From Henricia sp. BOLD:AAB3569 (Eukaryota > Echinodermata > Asteroidea > Spinulosida > Echinasteridae): DNA of 64,000 bases. Below are positions 26,101 through 38,411 of this stretch, one piece after another; position 1 is the first letter of the stretch, and every line of letters starts with the position of its first letter. The stretch lies in NCBI GenBank assembly GCA_037783545.1, contig JBBELK010001554.1:51570-115569 (forward strand). Direction: 5' to 3'. A program made the position numbers and the translations under genes. Below the pieces are notes generated by a model, which saw only the letters and a list, made by a program, of their open reading frames with translations, was not told the DNA's origin and made no database searches.

Positions 26101-26384
26101 TAGTCAAGAGAGGTCGGAGTGAGGTCAAAAGATATGGATGTCTGTTTACCTGCCTTACAACTAGAGCAATCCACATAGAGGTGTGCCATAGCCTAGAGAC
26201 AGATTCCTTCATAAACGCCCTGCAGCGTTTTATCAGTCGACGTGGAAGTCCGACTGAGATACGTTCCGACAACGGTACAAATTTTGTGGGAGCTCAGGCC
26301 GAGCTAAGACGTGCGTTGCATGAGTGGAATCAGAACCAAATCGATGACTACCTTCGTCAACGTGAAGTCCAGTGGGTCCTATGA
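23061..26384 (+). pseudogene. pol: BEL/Pao Pol (protease, RT, RNase H, partial integrase), truncated
   Basis: An open frame of 1,107 codons; its ATG overlaps gag and is probably not a real start, since pol is normally fused to gag. Protease: Asp36 in DSGS. Reverse transcriptase: Asp368 in ADIE and Tyr447-Val-Asp449-Asp450. RNase H: Asp629, Glu673, Asp703 and the Asp749-Asp750 pair. Integrase zinc-binding region: His938/His940, His945 and Cys975, but no second Cys at CxxC spacing. Integrase core: Asp1008 (VGVDFFGPF) and Asp1070 (IRSDNGTNF). The frame stops about 37 residues after Asp1070, before the third catalytic acidic residue and the C-terminal domain. Protease, RT and RNase H look whole; integrase cannot be active. 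The frame lies -1 relative to gag. Together these indicate a dead pol in an otherwise well-preserved, recently inserted copy. Confidence 0.92.
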
Positions 26385-26466
26385 TCGTCCAAGCGACAAG
26401 ATCTGTCTTCTAGAGGCTCAGATGTCACCAACTCCGTCGGATGACCCCTGCGACAAGAATGAGTAG
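26380..26466 (+). pseudogene. Probable remnant of the pol C-terminus after an internal deletion
   Basis: Directly after the truncated integrase, the frame starting at 26380 encodes about 28 codons ending in TAG at 26464-26466 and includes RPSDKICLLE, which resembles the extreme C-terminal end of BEL pol proteins. It is +1 relative to the pol frame. The simplest reading is that the rest of the integrase core and most of the C-terminal domain were removed by one deletion with its junction near 26,380-26,390. The resemblance is by recognition of a short motif, so it is moderately supported. Confidence 0.55.
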
Positions 26467-26560
26467 GCAGTTGAACTGCATCGTTTACAGAGATAATTTT
26501 CGACACTGCTGTCCTTGATGCTTCGGTGATGACAACTTGAGCGTATCATCGGGGCCGGGA
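26467..26560 (+). other. 3' untranslated region and purine-rich tract before the 3' LTR
   Basis: Ninety-four bases without a gene. The last ten bases (GGGGCCGGGA, 26551-26560) directly precede the 3' LTR and occupy the place of the polypurine tract that primes plus-strand synthesis. It is interrupted by two C residues, so it is an imperfect tract. Confidence 0.6.
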
Positions 26561-26884
26561 TGTTACGGACAGCACATGTAGCCACTTTAAGACTCCGTAG
26601 ATTAGTTTCGCTCTATTGAGGGCGCTATTGTATGAGACCGTAAAAGTGACACATGATTTTCCACAAAATTCCATTCGTGATTGTTACTTTGACTTGTCAA
26701 TTTTGCACCCGTAAATCCTCTGAATAGACCATCAAAATTGTACCAAACTGATTGCCAGTGTTTTGTAACTAAACCAAGAGTTATGTAGCATTATCCCCCC
26801 AGCGTAGTAAGTACAAATAGACGAATTTGATATCGTTTTTGAAATCACATGTTCGAGAATTTAACTAGGTCAAAGGTTTCTTAT

Positions 26885-26902
26885 GTACATGTACATGTAC
26901 AT
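26885..26902. repeat. GTACAT hexamer tract, three units
   Basis: The 3' LTR counterpart of the four-unit tract at 20114-20137, one unit shorter. Confidence 0.95.
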
Positions 26903-27147
26903 TGTACTTCTTTGTATTTTATGCACATGTGAAGTTCGTGTTTAGTGCTCTGTGCATGTATTTCCAAGCTAGTCTGTAGTAAGTGTATGCACCTAGATTA
27001 TCTGACCAAGTTTAAAGATTTAACTCAGTTAGTGTTTTTTATTGCCATAAGGTGATTTTCAGTAATTTCAGTTTATGCAACAAAACATTGCAAGTATTTA
27101 GATGCTTATTGTGTTTTTCATGCATTTGTATTTTACTCCAGCAAAAC

Positions 27148-27182
27148 CTTCCACTTCCACTTCCACTTCCACTTCCACTTCC
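27148..27182. repeat. CTTCCA hexamer microsatellite in the 3' LTR
   Basis: Five units plus a partial one, identical in length to the tract in the 5' LTR. Confidence 0.95.
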
Positions 27183-27777
27183 TATGAGCAAAACCTTGCG
27201 AATGCTGAGAATCTTCCAAGTGTTTCGAATGTACCAAACTCTTGTGAATTCTTGCGAATTCTTTCGAATCAACCGAACCATGTGAACTAAGCTTGTGAAC
27301 CTTCTGACTTCGGAAACTTCGAAGGCTGTGATCTATCAAGTTGCCAGTCCAATTCCTGTTCTGAACCATCCGAGCGTGGATCCTTTGAGTGTTCCCTTCA
27401 TGTTTCAACTTTCATGGACATGTCTTACATGATCTTTGCGTACCAGGCGCAAGGCATCCACGCACCATATGCCAACATACCGAATAGCTTTCAAGCCGTT
27501 TCGCCTTCCGGAATTGGACTCCGACGCCGCATGGACCTATCAGGACATTCAATCATGGAACTTTGAACTAGCGAGAATTCAAACGCGGTGAACCAGTATT
27601 GTTAAAATTGTTTATGACCTACATTTGTGTAGCCCGTAATTTATATAGTTTTTTTCTCATTCCGTTGATCATTAATTAAACTGATTGAGCATTAATTTGG
27701 ACTCCAGGAAGCGTAATTGTACAATGGGAATTTAATACCATTTTAGTCGAGCCACTCTGTAGCATTAGTTTGCTACA

Positions 27778-27782
27778 TGGAG
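27778..27782 (+). repeat. Target site duplication, right copy (TGGAG)
   Basis: Follows the terminal ACA of the 3' LTR and matches 19783-19787. The next base (27783) continues the satellite monomer (CATGCAAAATTTG) exactly where the left array stops, so no satellite bases were lost on insertion. Confidence 0.95.
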
Positions 27783-30700
27783 CATGCAAAATTTGAAGTT
27801 GGTTGGAAAATTTCTTGATTTCCAAATTTGCCGGCATTTGGGACACACTTTGACCTAATTCCCGTCACAATCTGGGGTGAGTCAACGGCCGTACAAATGT
27901 ACACCAGCGCAGCGCAGGGTGTCCCAACAGCCACGGTTAGCGGAATAACCACGTAGACGAGCTCCGTTTTCCCTAAACTCTGAAATTTCTCCGTCATTTC
28001 CCAGCGAAAATCTGTCAATTTTGCATGACAAGTGCGGAATATATACAGTTTGGAGCATGCAAAATTTGAAGTTGGTTGGAAAATTCCTTGATTTCCAAAT
28101 TTGCCGTCATTTGGGACACACTTTGACCTAATTCCCGTCACAATCTGGGGTGAGGCAACGGCCGTACAAATGTACACCAGCGCAGCGCAGGGTGTCCCAA
28201 CAGCCACGGTTAGGGGAATAACCACGTAGCCGAGCTCCGTTTTCCCTAAACTCTGAAATGTCTCCGTCATTTCCCAGCGAAAATCTGTCAATTTTGCATG
28301 ACAAGTGCGGAATATATACAGTTTGGAGCATGCAAAATTTGAAGTTGGTTGGAAAATTCCTTGCTTTCCAAATTCGCCGTCATTTGGGACACACTTTGAC
28401 CTAATTCCCGTCACAATCTGGGGTGAGGCAACGGCCGTACAAATGTACACCAGCGCAGCGCAGGGTGTCCCAACAGCCACGGTTAGGGGAATAACCACGT
28501 AGCCGAGCTCCGTTTTCCCTAAACTCTGAAATTTCTCCGTCATTTCCCAGCAAAAATCTGTCAATTTTGCATGACAAGTGCGGAATATATACAGTTTGGA
28601 GCATGCAAAATTTGAAGTTGGTTGGAAAATTCCTTGATTTCCAAATTTGCCGGCATCTGGGACACACTTTGACCTAATTCACGTCACAATCTGAGGTGAG
28701 TCAACGGCCGTACAGATGTACACCAGCGCAGCGCAGGGTGTCCCAACAGCCACGGTTAGGGGAATAACCACGTAGCCGAGCTCCGTTTTCCCTAAACTCT
28801 GAAATTTCTCCGTCATTTCCCAGCGAAAATCTGTTAATTTTGCATGACAAGTGCGGAATATATACAGTTTGGAGCATGCAAAATTTGAAGTTGGTTGGAA
28901 AATTCCTTGATTTCCAAATTTGCCGGCATTTGGGACACACTTTGACCTAATTCCCGTCACAATCTGGGGTGAGTCAACGGCCGTACAAATGTACACCAGC
29001 GCAGCGCAGGGTGTCCCAACAGCCATGGTTAGGGGAATAACCACGTAGCCGAGCTCCGTTTTCCCTAAACTCTGAAATTTCTCCGTCATTTCCCAGCGAA
29101 AATCTGTCAATTTTGCATGACAAGTGCGAAATATATACAGTTTGGAGCATGCAAAATTTGAAGTTGGTTGGAAAATTCCTTGATTTCCAAATTTGCCGGC
29201 ATTTGGGTCACACTTTGACCTAATTCCCGTCACAATCTGGGGTGAGGCAACGGCCGTACAAATGTACACCAGCGCAGCGCAGGGTGTCCCAACAGCCACG
29301 GTAAGGGGAATAACCATGTAGCCGAGCTCCGTTTTCCCTAAACTCTGAAATTTCACCGTCATTTCCCAGCGAAAATCTGTTAATTTTGCATGACAAGTGC
29401 GGAATATATACAGTTTGGAGCATGCAAAATTTGAAGTTGGTTGGAAAATTCCTTGATTTCCAAATTTGCCGGCATTTGGGACACACTTTGACCTAATTCC
29501 CGTCACAATCTGGGGTGAGGCAACGGCCGTACAAATGTACACCAGCGCAGCGCAGGGTGTCCCAACAGCCACGGTAAGGGGAATAACCACGTAGCCGAGC
29601 TCCGTTTTCCCTAAACTCTGAAATTTCTCCGTCATTTCCCAGCGAAAATCTGTTAATTTTGCATGACAAGTGCGGAATATATACAGTTTGGAGCATGCAA
29701 AATTTGAAGTTGGTTGGAAAATTCCTTGATTTCCAAATTTGCCGGCATTTGGGACACACTTTGACCTAATTCCCGTCACAATCTGGGGTGAGTCAACGGC
29801 CGGACAAATGTACACCAGCGCAGCGCAGGGTGTCCCAACAGCCACGGTTAGGGGAATAACCACGTAGCCGAGCTCCGTTTTCCCTAAACTCTGAAATGTC
29901 TCCGTCATTTCCCAGCGAAAATCTGTCAATTTTGCATGACAAGTGCGGAATATATACAGTTTGGAGCATGCAAAATTTGAAGTTGGTTGGAAAATTTCTT
30001 GATTTCCAAATTTGCCGGCATTTGGGACACACTTTGACCTAATTCCCGTCACAATCTGGGGTGAGTCAACGGCCGTACAAATGTACACCAGCGCAGCGCA
30101 GGGTGTCCCAACAGCCACGGTTAGGGGAATAACCACGTAGCCGAGCTCCGTTTTCCCTAAACTCTGAAATTTCTCCGTCATTTCCCAGCGAAAATCTGTC
30201 AATTTTGCATGACAAGTGCGGAATATATACAGTTTGGAGCATGCAAAATTTGAAGTTGGTTGGAAAATTCCTTGATTTCCAAATTTGCCGGCATTTGGGA
30301 CACACTTTGACCTAATTCCCGTCAAAATCTGGGGTGAGTCAACGGCCGTACAAATGTACACCAGCGCAGCGCAGGGTGTCCCAACAGCCACGGTTAGGGG
30401 AATAACCACGTAGCCGAGCTCCGTTTTCCCTAAACTCTGAAATGTCTCCGTCATTTCCCAGCGAAAATCTGTCAATTTTGCATGACAAGTGCGGAATATA
30501 TACAGTTTGGAGCATGCAGAATTTGAAGTTGGTTGGAAAATTCCTTGATTTCCAAATTTGCCGTCATTTGGGACACACTTTGACCTAATTCCCGTCACAA
30601 TCTGGGGTGAGGCAACGGCCGTACAAATGTACACCAGCGCAGCGCAGGGTGTCCCAACAGCCACGGTTAGGGGAATAACCACGTAGCCGAGCTCCGTTTT

Positions 30701-31954
30701 CCCTAAACTCTGAAATTTCTCCGTCATTTCCCAGCGAAAATCTGTCAATTTTGCATGACAAGTGCGGAATATATACAGTTTGGAGCATGCAAAATTTGAA
30801 GTTGGTTGGAAAATTCCTTGATTTCCAAATTTGCCGGCATCTGGGACACACTTTGACCTAATTCACGTCACAATCTGAGGTGAGTCAACGCCCGTACAGA
30901 TGTACACCAGCGCAGCGCAGGGTGTCCCAACAGCCACGGTTAGGGGAATAACCACGTAGCCGAGCTCCGTTTTCCCTAAACTCTGAAATTTCTCCGTCAT
31001 TTCCCAGCGAAAATCTGTTAATTTTGCATGACAAGTGCGGAATATATACAGTTTGGAGCATGCAAAATTTGAAGTTGGTTGGAAAATTCCTTGATTTCCA
31101 AATTTGCCGGCATTTGGGACACACTTTGACCTAATTCCCGTCACAATCTGGGGTGAGTCAACGGCCGGACAAATGTACACCAGCGCAGCGCAGGGTGTCC
31201 CAACAGCCACGGTTAGGGGAGTAACCACGTAGCCGAGCTCCGTTTTCCCTAAACTCTGAAATGTCTCCGTCATTTCCCAGCGAAAATCTGTCAATTTTGC
31301 ATGACAAGTGCGGAATATATACAGTTTGGAGCATGCAAAATTTGAAGTTGGTTGGAAAATTTCTTGATTTCCAAATTTGCCGCCATTTGGGACACACTTT
31401 GACCTAATTCCCGTCACAATCTGGGGTGAGTCAACGGCCGTACAAATGTACACCAGCGCAGCGCAGGGTGTCCCAACAGCCACGGTTAGGGGAATAACCA
31501 CGTAGCCGAGCTCCGTTTTCCCTAAACTCTGAAATTTCTCCGTCATTTCCCAGCGAAAATCTGTCAATTTTGCATGACAAGTGCGGAATATATACAGTTT
31601 GGAGCATGCAAAATTTGAAGTTGGTTGGAAAATTCCTTGATTTCCAAATTTGCCGGCATTTGGGACACACTTTGACCTAATTCCCGTCAAAATCTGGGGT
31701 GAGTCAACGGCCGTACAAATGTACACCAGCGCAGCGCAGGGTGTCCCAACAGCCACGGTTAGGGGAATAACCACGTAGCCGAGCTCCGTTTTCCCTAAAC
31801 TCTGAAATGTCTCCGTCATTTCCCAGCGAAAATCTGTCAATTTTGCATGACAAGTGCGGAATATATACAGTTTGGAGCATGCAAAATTTGAAGTTGGTTG
31901 GAAAATTCCTTGATTTCCAAATTTGCCGGCATTTGGGACACACTTTGACCTAAT
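27783..31954. repeat. Satellite segment with an 8-mer block and a shortened 5-mer copy
   Basis: The paired marker CGGCATCTGG plus ACAGATGTACACC occurs at 28651 and 30835, exactly 2,184 bp (8 monomers) apart. It also occurs at 19563 just before the BEL insertion, about 4 monomers upstream of 28651 once the element is removed. Further along, the marker CCGGACAAATG recurs at 29801 and 31166, only 5 monomers apart, so the second copy lacks three monomers. Monomer length is almost exactly 273 bp throughout. Confidence 0.85.
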
Positions 31955-34900
31955 TCACGTCACAATCTGGGGTGAGTCAACGGCCGTACAAATGTACACC
32001 AGCGCAGCGCAGGGTGTCCCAACAGCCACGGTTAGGGGAATAACCACGTAGCCGAGCTCCGTTTTCCCTAAACTCTGAAATTTCTCCGTCATTTCCCAGC
32101 GAAAATCTGTCAATTTTGCATGACAAGTGCGGAATATATACAGTTTGGAGCATTTGAAGTTGGTTGGAAAATTCCTTGATTTCCAAATTTGCCGGCATTT
32201 TGGACACACTTTGACCTAATTCCCGTCACAATCTGGGGTGAGTCAACGGCCGTACAAATGTACACCAGCGCAGCGCAGGGTATCCCAACAGCCACGGTTA
32301 GGGGAATAACCACGTAGCCGAGCTCCCTTTTCCCTAAACTCTGAAATTTATCCGTCATTTCCCAGCGAAAATCTATCAATTTTGCATGACAAGTGCGGAA
32401 TATATACAGTTTGGAGCATGCAAAATTTGAAGTTGGTTGGAAAATTCCTTGATTTCCAAATTTGCCGGCATTTGGGACACACTTTGACCTAATTCACGTC
32501 ACAATCTGAGGTGAGTCAACGGCCGTACAAATGTACACCAGCGCAGCGCAGGGTGTCCCAACAGCCACGGTTAGGGGAATAACCACGTAGCCGAGCTCCG
32601 TTTTCCCTAAACTCTGAAATTTCTCCGTCATTTCCCAGCGAAAATCTGTCAATTTTGCATGACAAGTGCGGAATATATACAGTTTGGAGCATGCAAAATT
32701 TGAAGTTGGTTGGAAAATTTCTTGATTTCCAAATTTGCCGGCATTTGGGACACACTTTGACCTAATTCCCGTCACAATCTGGGGTGAGGCAACGGCCGTA
32801 CAAATGTACACCAGCGCAGCGCAGGGTGTCCCAACAGCCACGGTTAGGGAAATAACCACGTAGCCGAGCTCCGTTTTCCCTAAACTCTGAAATTTCTCCG
32901 TCATTTCCCAGCGAAAATCTGTCAATTTTGCATGACAAGTGCGGAATATATACAGTTTGGAGCATGCAAAATTTGAAGTTGGTTGGAAAATTCCTTGATT
33001 TCCAAATTTGCCGGCATTTGGGACACACTTTGACCTAATTCCCGTCACAATCTGGGGTGAGTCAACGGCCGTACAAATGTACACCAGCGCAGCGCAGGGT
33101 GTCCCAACAGCCACGGTTAGGGGAATAACCACGTAGCCGAGCTCCGTTTTCCCTAAACTCTGAAATTTCTCCGTCATTTCCCAGTGAAAATCTGTCAATT
33201 TTGCATGACAAGTGCGGAATATATACAGTTTGGAGCATGCAAAATTTGAAGTTGGTTGGAAAATTCCTTGATTTCCAAATTTGCCGGCATTTGGGACACA
33301 CTTTGACCTAATTCCCGTCACAATCTGGGGTGAGTCAACGGCCGTACAAATGTACACCAGCGCAGCGCAGGGTGTCCCAACAGCCACCGTTAGGGGAATA
33401 ACCACGTAGCCGAGCTCCGTTTTCCCTAAACTCTGAAATTTCTCCGTCATTTCCCAGCGAAAATCTGTCAATTTTGCATGACAAGTGCGGAATATATACA
33501 GTTTGGAGCATGCAAAATTTGAAGTTGGTTGGAAAATTCCTTGATTTCCAAATTTGCCGGCATTTGGGACACACTTTGACCTAATTCCCGTCATAATCTG
33601 GGGTGAGTCAACGGCCGTACAAATGTACACCAGCGCAGCGCAGGGTGTCCCAACAGCCACGGTTAGGGGAATAACCACGTAGCCGAGCTCAGTTTTCCCT
33701 AAACTCTGAAATGTCTCCGTCATTTCCCAGCGAAAATCTGTCAATTTTGCATGACAAGTGCGGAATATATACAGTTTGGAGCATGCAGAATTTGAAGTTG
33801 GTTGGAAAATTCCTTGATTTCCAAATTTGCCGTCATTTGGGACACACTTTGACCTAATTCCCGTCACAATCTGGGGTGAGGCAACAGCCGTACAAATGTA
33901 CACCAGCGCAGCGCAGGGTGTCCCAACAGCCACGGTTAGGAGAATAACCACGTAGCAGAGCTCCGTTTTCCCTAAACTCTGTGAAATTTCTCCGTCATTT
34001 CCCAGCGAAAATCTGTCAATTTTGCATGACAAGTGCGGAATATATACAGTTTGGAGCATGCAAAATTTGAAGTTGGTTGGAAAATTTCTTGATTTCCAAA
34101 TTTGCCGGCATTTGGGACACACTTTGACCTAATTCACGTCACAATCTGAGGTGAGTCAACGGCCGTACAAATGTACACCAGCGCAGCGCAGGGTGTCCCA
34201 ACAGCCACGGTTAGGGGAATAACCACGTAGCCGAGCTCCGTTTTCCCTAAACTCTGAAATTTCTCCGTCATTTCCCAGCGAAAATCTGTCAATTTTGCAT
34301 GACAAGTGCGGAATATATACAGTTTGGAGCATTTGAAGTTGGTTGGAAAATTCCTTGATTTCCAAATTTGCCGGCATTTGGGACACACTTTGACCTAATT
34401 CCCGTCACAATCTGGGGTGAGTCAACGGCCGTACAAATGTACACCAGCGCAGCGCAGGGTGTCCCAACAGCCACGGTTAGGGGAATAACCACGTAGCCGA
34501 GCTCCGTTTTCCCTAAACTCTGAAATTTCTCCGTCATTTCCCAGCGAAAATCTGTCAATTTTGCATGTCAAGTGCGGAATATATACAGTTTGGAGCATGC
34601 AAAATTTGAAGTTGGTTGGAAAATTCCTTGATTTCCAAATTTGCCGGCATTTTGGACACACTTTGACCTAATTCCCGTCACAATCTGGGGTGAGTCAACG
34701 GCTGTACAAATGTACACCAGCGCAGCGCAGGGTATCCCAACAGCCACGGTTAGGGGAATAACCACGTAGCCGAGCTCCGTTTTCCCTAAACTCTGAAATT
34801 TATCCGTCATTTCCCAGCGAAAATCTATCAATTTTGCATGACAAGTGCGGAATATATACAGTTTGGAGCATGCAAAATTTGAAGTTAGTTGGTTGGAAAA

Positions 34901-37900
34901 TTCCTTGATTTCCAAATTTGCCGGCATTTGGGACACACTTTGACCTAATTCACGTCACAATCTGGGGTGAGTCAACGGCCGTACAAATGTACACCAGCGC
35001 AGCGCAGGGTGTCCCAACAGCCACGGTTAGGGGAATAACCACGTAGCCGAGCTCCGTTTTCCCTAAACTCTGAAATTTTCCGTCATTTCCCAGCGAAAAT
35101 CTGTCAATTTTGCATGACAAGTGCGGAATATATACAGTTTGGAGCATGCACAATTTGAAGTTGGTTGGAAAATTCCTTGATTTCCAAATTTGCCGGCATT
35201 TGGGACACACTTTGACCTAATTCCCGTCACAATATGGGGTGAGTCAACGGCCGTACAAATGTACACCAGCGCAGCGCAGGGTGTCCCAACAGCCACGGTT
35301 AGGGGAATAACCACATAGCCGAGCTCCGTTTTCCCTAAACTTTGAAATGTCTCCGTCATTTCCCAGCGAAAATCTGTCAATTTTGCATGACAAGTGCGGA
35401 ATATATACAGTTTGGAGCATGCAAAATTTGAAGTTGGTTGGAAAATTCCTTGATTTCCAAATTTGCCGTCATTTGGGACACACTTTGACCTAATTCCCGT
35501 CACAATCTGGGGTGAGTCAACGGCCGTACAAATGTACACCAGCGCAGCGCAGGGTGTCCCAACAGCCACCGTTAGGGGAATAACAACGTAGCCGAGCTCC
35601 GTTTTCCCTAAACTCTGAAATTTCTCCGTCATTTCCCAGCGAAAATCTGTCAATTTTGCATGACAAGTGCGGAATATATACAGTTTGGAGCATGCAAAAT
35701 TTGAAGTTGGTTGGAAAATTCCTTGATTTCCAAATTTGCCGGCATTTGGGACACACTTTGACCTAATTCCCGTCACAATCTGGGGTGAGTCAACGGCCGT
35801 ACAAATGTACACCAGCGCAGCGCAGGGTGTCCCAACAGCCACGGTTAGGGGAATAACCACGTAGCCGAGCTCAGTTTTCCCTAAACTCTGAAATGTCTCC
35901 GTCATTTCCCAGCGAAAATCTGTCAATTTTGCATGACAAGTGCGGAATATATACAGTTTGGAGCATGCAGAATTTGAAGTTGGTTGGAAAATTCCTTGAT
36001 TTCCAAATTTGCCGTCATTTGGGACACACTTTGACCTAATTCCCGTCACAATCTGGGGTGAGGCAACAGCCGTACAAATGTACACCAGCGCAGCGCAGGG
36101 TGTCCCAACAGCCACGGTTAGGAGAATAACCACGTAGCAGAGCTCCGTTTTCCCTAAACTCTGTGAAATTTCTCCGTCATTTCCCAGCGAAAATCTGTCA
36201 ATTTTGCATGACAAGTGCGGAATATATACAGTTTGGAGCATGCAAAATTTGAAGTTGGTTGGAAAATTTCTTGATTTCCAAATTTGCCGGCATTTGGGAC
36301 ACACTTTGACCTAATTCACGTCACAATCTGAGGTGAGTCAACGGCCGTACAAATGTACACCAGCGCAGCGCAGGGTGTCCCAACAGCCACGGTTAGGGGA
36401 ATAACCACGTAGCCGAGCTCCGTTTTCCCTAAACTCTGAAATTTCTCCGTCATTTCCCAGCGAAAATCTGTCAATTTTGCATGACAAGTGCGGAATATAT
36501 ACAGTTTGGAGCATTTGAAGTTGGTTGGAAAATTCCTTGATTTCCAAATTTGCCGGCATTTGGGACACACTTTGACCTAATTCCCGTCACAATCTGGGGT
36601 GAGTCAACGGCCGTACAAATGTACACCAGCGCAGCGCAGGGTGTCCCAACAGCCACGGTTAGGGGAATAACCACGTAGCCGAGCTCCGTTTTCCCTAAAC
36701 TCTGAAATTTCTCCGTCATTTCCCAGCGAAAATCTGTCAATTTTGCATGTCAAGTGCGGAATATATACAGTTTGGAGCATGCAAAATTTGAAGTTGGTTG
36801 GAAAATTCCTTGATTTCCAAATTTGCCGGCATTTTGGACACACTTTGACCTAATTCCCGTCACAATCTGGGGTGAGTCAACGGCTGTACAAATGTACACC
36901 AGCGCAGCGCAGGGTATCCCAACAGCCACGGTTAGGGGAATAACCACGTAGCCGAGCTCCGTTTTCCCTAAACTCTGAAATTTATCCGTCATTTCCCAGC
37001 GAAAATCTATCAATTTTGCATGACAAGTGCGGAATATATACAGTTTGGAGCATGCAAAATTTGAAGTTAGTTGGTTGGAAAATTCCTTGATTTCCAAATT
37101 TGCCGGCATTTGGGACACACTTTGACCTAATTCACGTCACAATCTGGGGTGAGTCAACGGCCGTACAAATGTACACCAGCGCAGCGCAGGGTGTCCCAAC
37201 AGCCACGGTTAGGGGAATAACCACGTAGCCGAGCTCCGTTTTCCCTTAACTCTGAAATTTTCCGTCATTTCCCAGCGAAAATCTGTCAATTTTGCATGAC
37301 AAGTGCGGAATATATACAGTTTGGAGCATGCACAATTTGAAGTTGGTTGGAAAATTCCTTGATTTCCAAATTTGCCGGCATTTGGGACACACTTTGACCT
37401 AATTCCCGTCACAATATGGGGTGAGTCAACGGCCGTACAAATGTACACCAGCGCAGCGCAGGGTGTCCCAACAGCCACGGTTAGGGGAATAACCACATAG
37501 CCGAGCTCCGTTTTCCCTAAACTTTGAAATGTCTCCGTCATTTCCCAGCGAAAATCTGTCAATTTTGCATGACAAGTGCGGAATATATACAGTTTGGAGC
37601 ATGCAAAATTTGAAGTTGGTTGGAAAATTCCTTGATTTCCAAATTTGCCGTCATTTGGGACACACTTTGACCTAATTCCCGTCACAATCTGGGGTGAGGC
37701 AACAGCCGTACAAATGTACACCAGCGCAGCGCAGGGTGTCCCAACAGCCACGGTTAGGGGAATAACCACGTAGCCGAGCTCCGTTTTCCCTAAACTCTGA
37801 AATTTCTCCGTCATTTCCCAGCGAAAATCTGTCAATTTTGCATGACAAGTGCGGAATATATACAGTTTGGAGCATTTGAAGTTGGTTGGAAAATTCCTTG

Positions 37901-38411
37901 ATTTCCAAATTTGCCGGCATTTGGGACACACTTTGACCTAATTCCCGTCACAATCTGGGGTGAGTCAACGGCCGTACAAATGTACACCAGCGCAGCGCAG
38001 GGTGTCCCAACAGCCACGGTTAGGGGAATAACCACATAGCCGAGCTCCGTTTTCCCTAAACTCTGAAATTTCTCCGTCATTTCCCAGCGAAAATCTGTCA
38101 ATTTTGCATGACAAGTGCGGAATATATACAGTTTGGAGCATGCAAAATTTGAAGTTGGTTGGAAAATTCCTTGATTTCCAAATTTGCCGTCATTTGGGAC
38201 ACACTTTGACCTAATTCCAGTCACAATCTGGGGTGAGGCAACAGCCGTACAAATGTACACCAGCGCAGCGCAGGGTGTCCCAACAGCCACGGTTAGGGGA
38301 ATAACCACGTAGCCGAGCTCCGTTTTCCCTAAACTCTGAAATTTCTCCGTCATTTCCCAGCGAAAATCTGTCAATTTTGCATGACAAGTGCGGAATATAT
38401 ACAGTTTGGAG
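31955..38411. repeat. 8-monomer higher-order repeat (about 2.18 kb)
   Basis: The 7-bp deletion variant (GGAGCATTTG) occurs at 32151, 34330 and 36512, spaced 2,179 and 2,182 bp. Shared private changes confirm whole-unit copying: CTGTGAAATTT at about 33,979 and 36,161, GCATGTCAAG at about 34,565 and 36,747, GGCTGTACAAATG at about 34,700 and 36,882, GTTAGTTGGTTGG at about 34,884 and 37,066. The third copy is cut short after about five monomers, and the marker then recurs at 37873 and 38412, two monomers apart. Confidence 0.88.

Larger units (their letters stand above)
19788..27777 (+). mobile_element. BEL/Pao LTR retrotransposon, defective, inserted in satellite
   Basis: A 7,990-bp element with two LTRs, a gag-like frame with three zinc knuckles, then aspartic protease, reverse transcriptase, RNase H and part of an integrase in that order. 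The protease DSGS motif, the RT YVDD motif, RNase H before integrase and no visible envelope gene together fit BEL/Pao and not Gypsy or Copia. The element lies on the plus strand with TGT...ACA termini and a 5-bp TSD. It is not intact: gag and pol are in different frames (near 23,095) and the pol frame stops at 26,384 inside the integrase core. High LTR similarity says the insertion is recent compared with the satellite it interrupts. It either moved with proteins supplied by a complete relative or was damaged after insertion. Confidence 0.95.
26561..27777 (+). repeat. 3' LTR (1,217 bp)
   Basis: Same ends (TGTTAC...GCTACA) and same content as the 5' LTR, 7 bp shorter: minus 2 bp after GTAAAAGT, minus one GTACAT unit, plus one T in a T-run near 27650. 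Substitutions by eye include TAACTCAG for TAACCCAG, GTTGCCAG for GTTGTCAG and TCGAGCC for TCAACCC. The LTRs were identical at insertion, so this low divergence means a young insertion. Confidence 0.95.

Noticed and set aside
26467..26560. An envelope-like gene downstream of pol
   Set aside because: Only 94 bases lie between the pol remnant and the 3' LTR, with no open frame of note.
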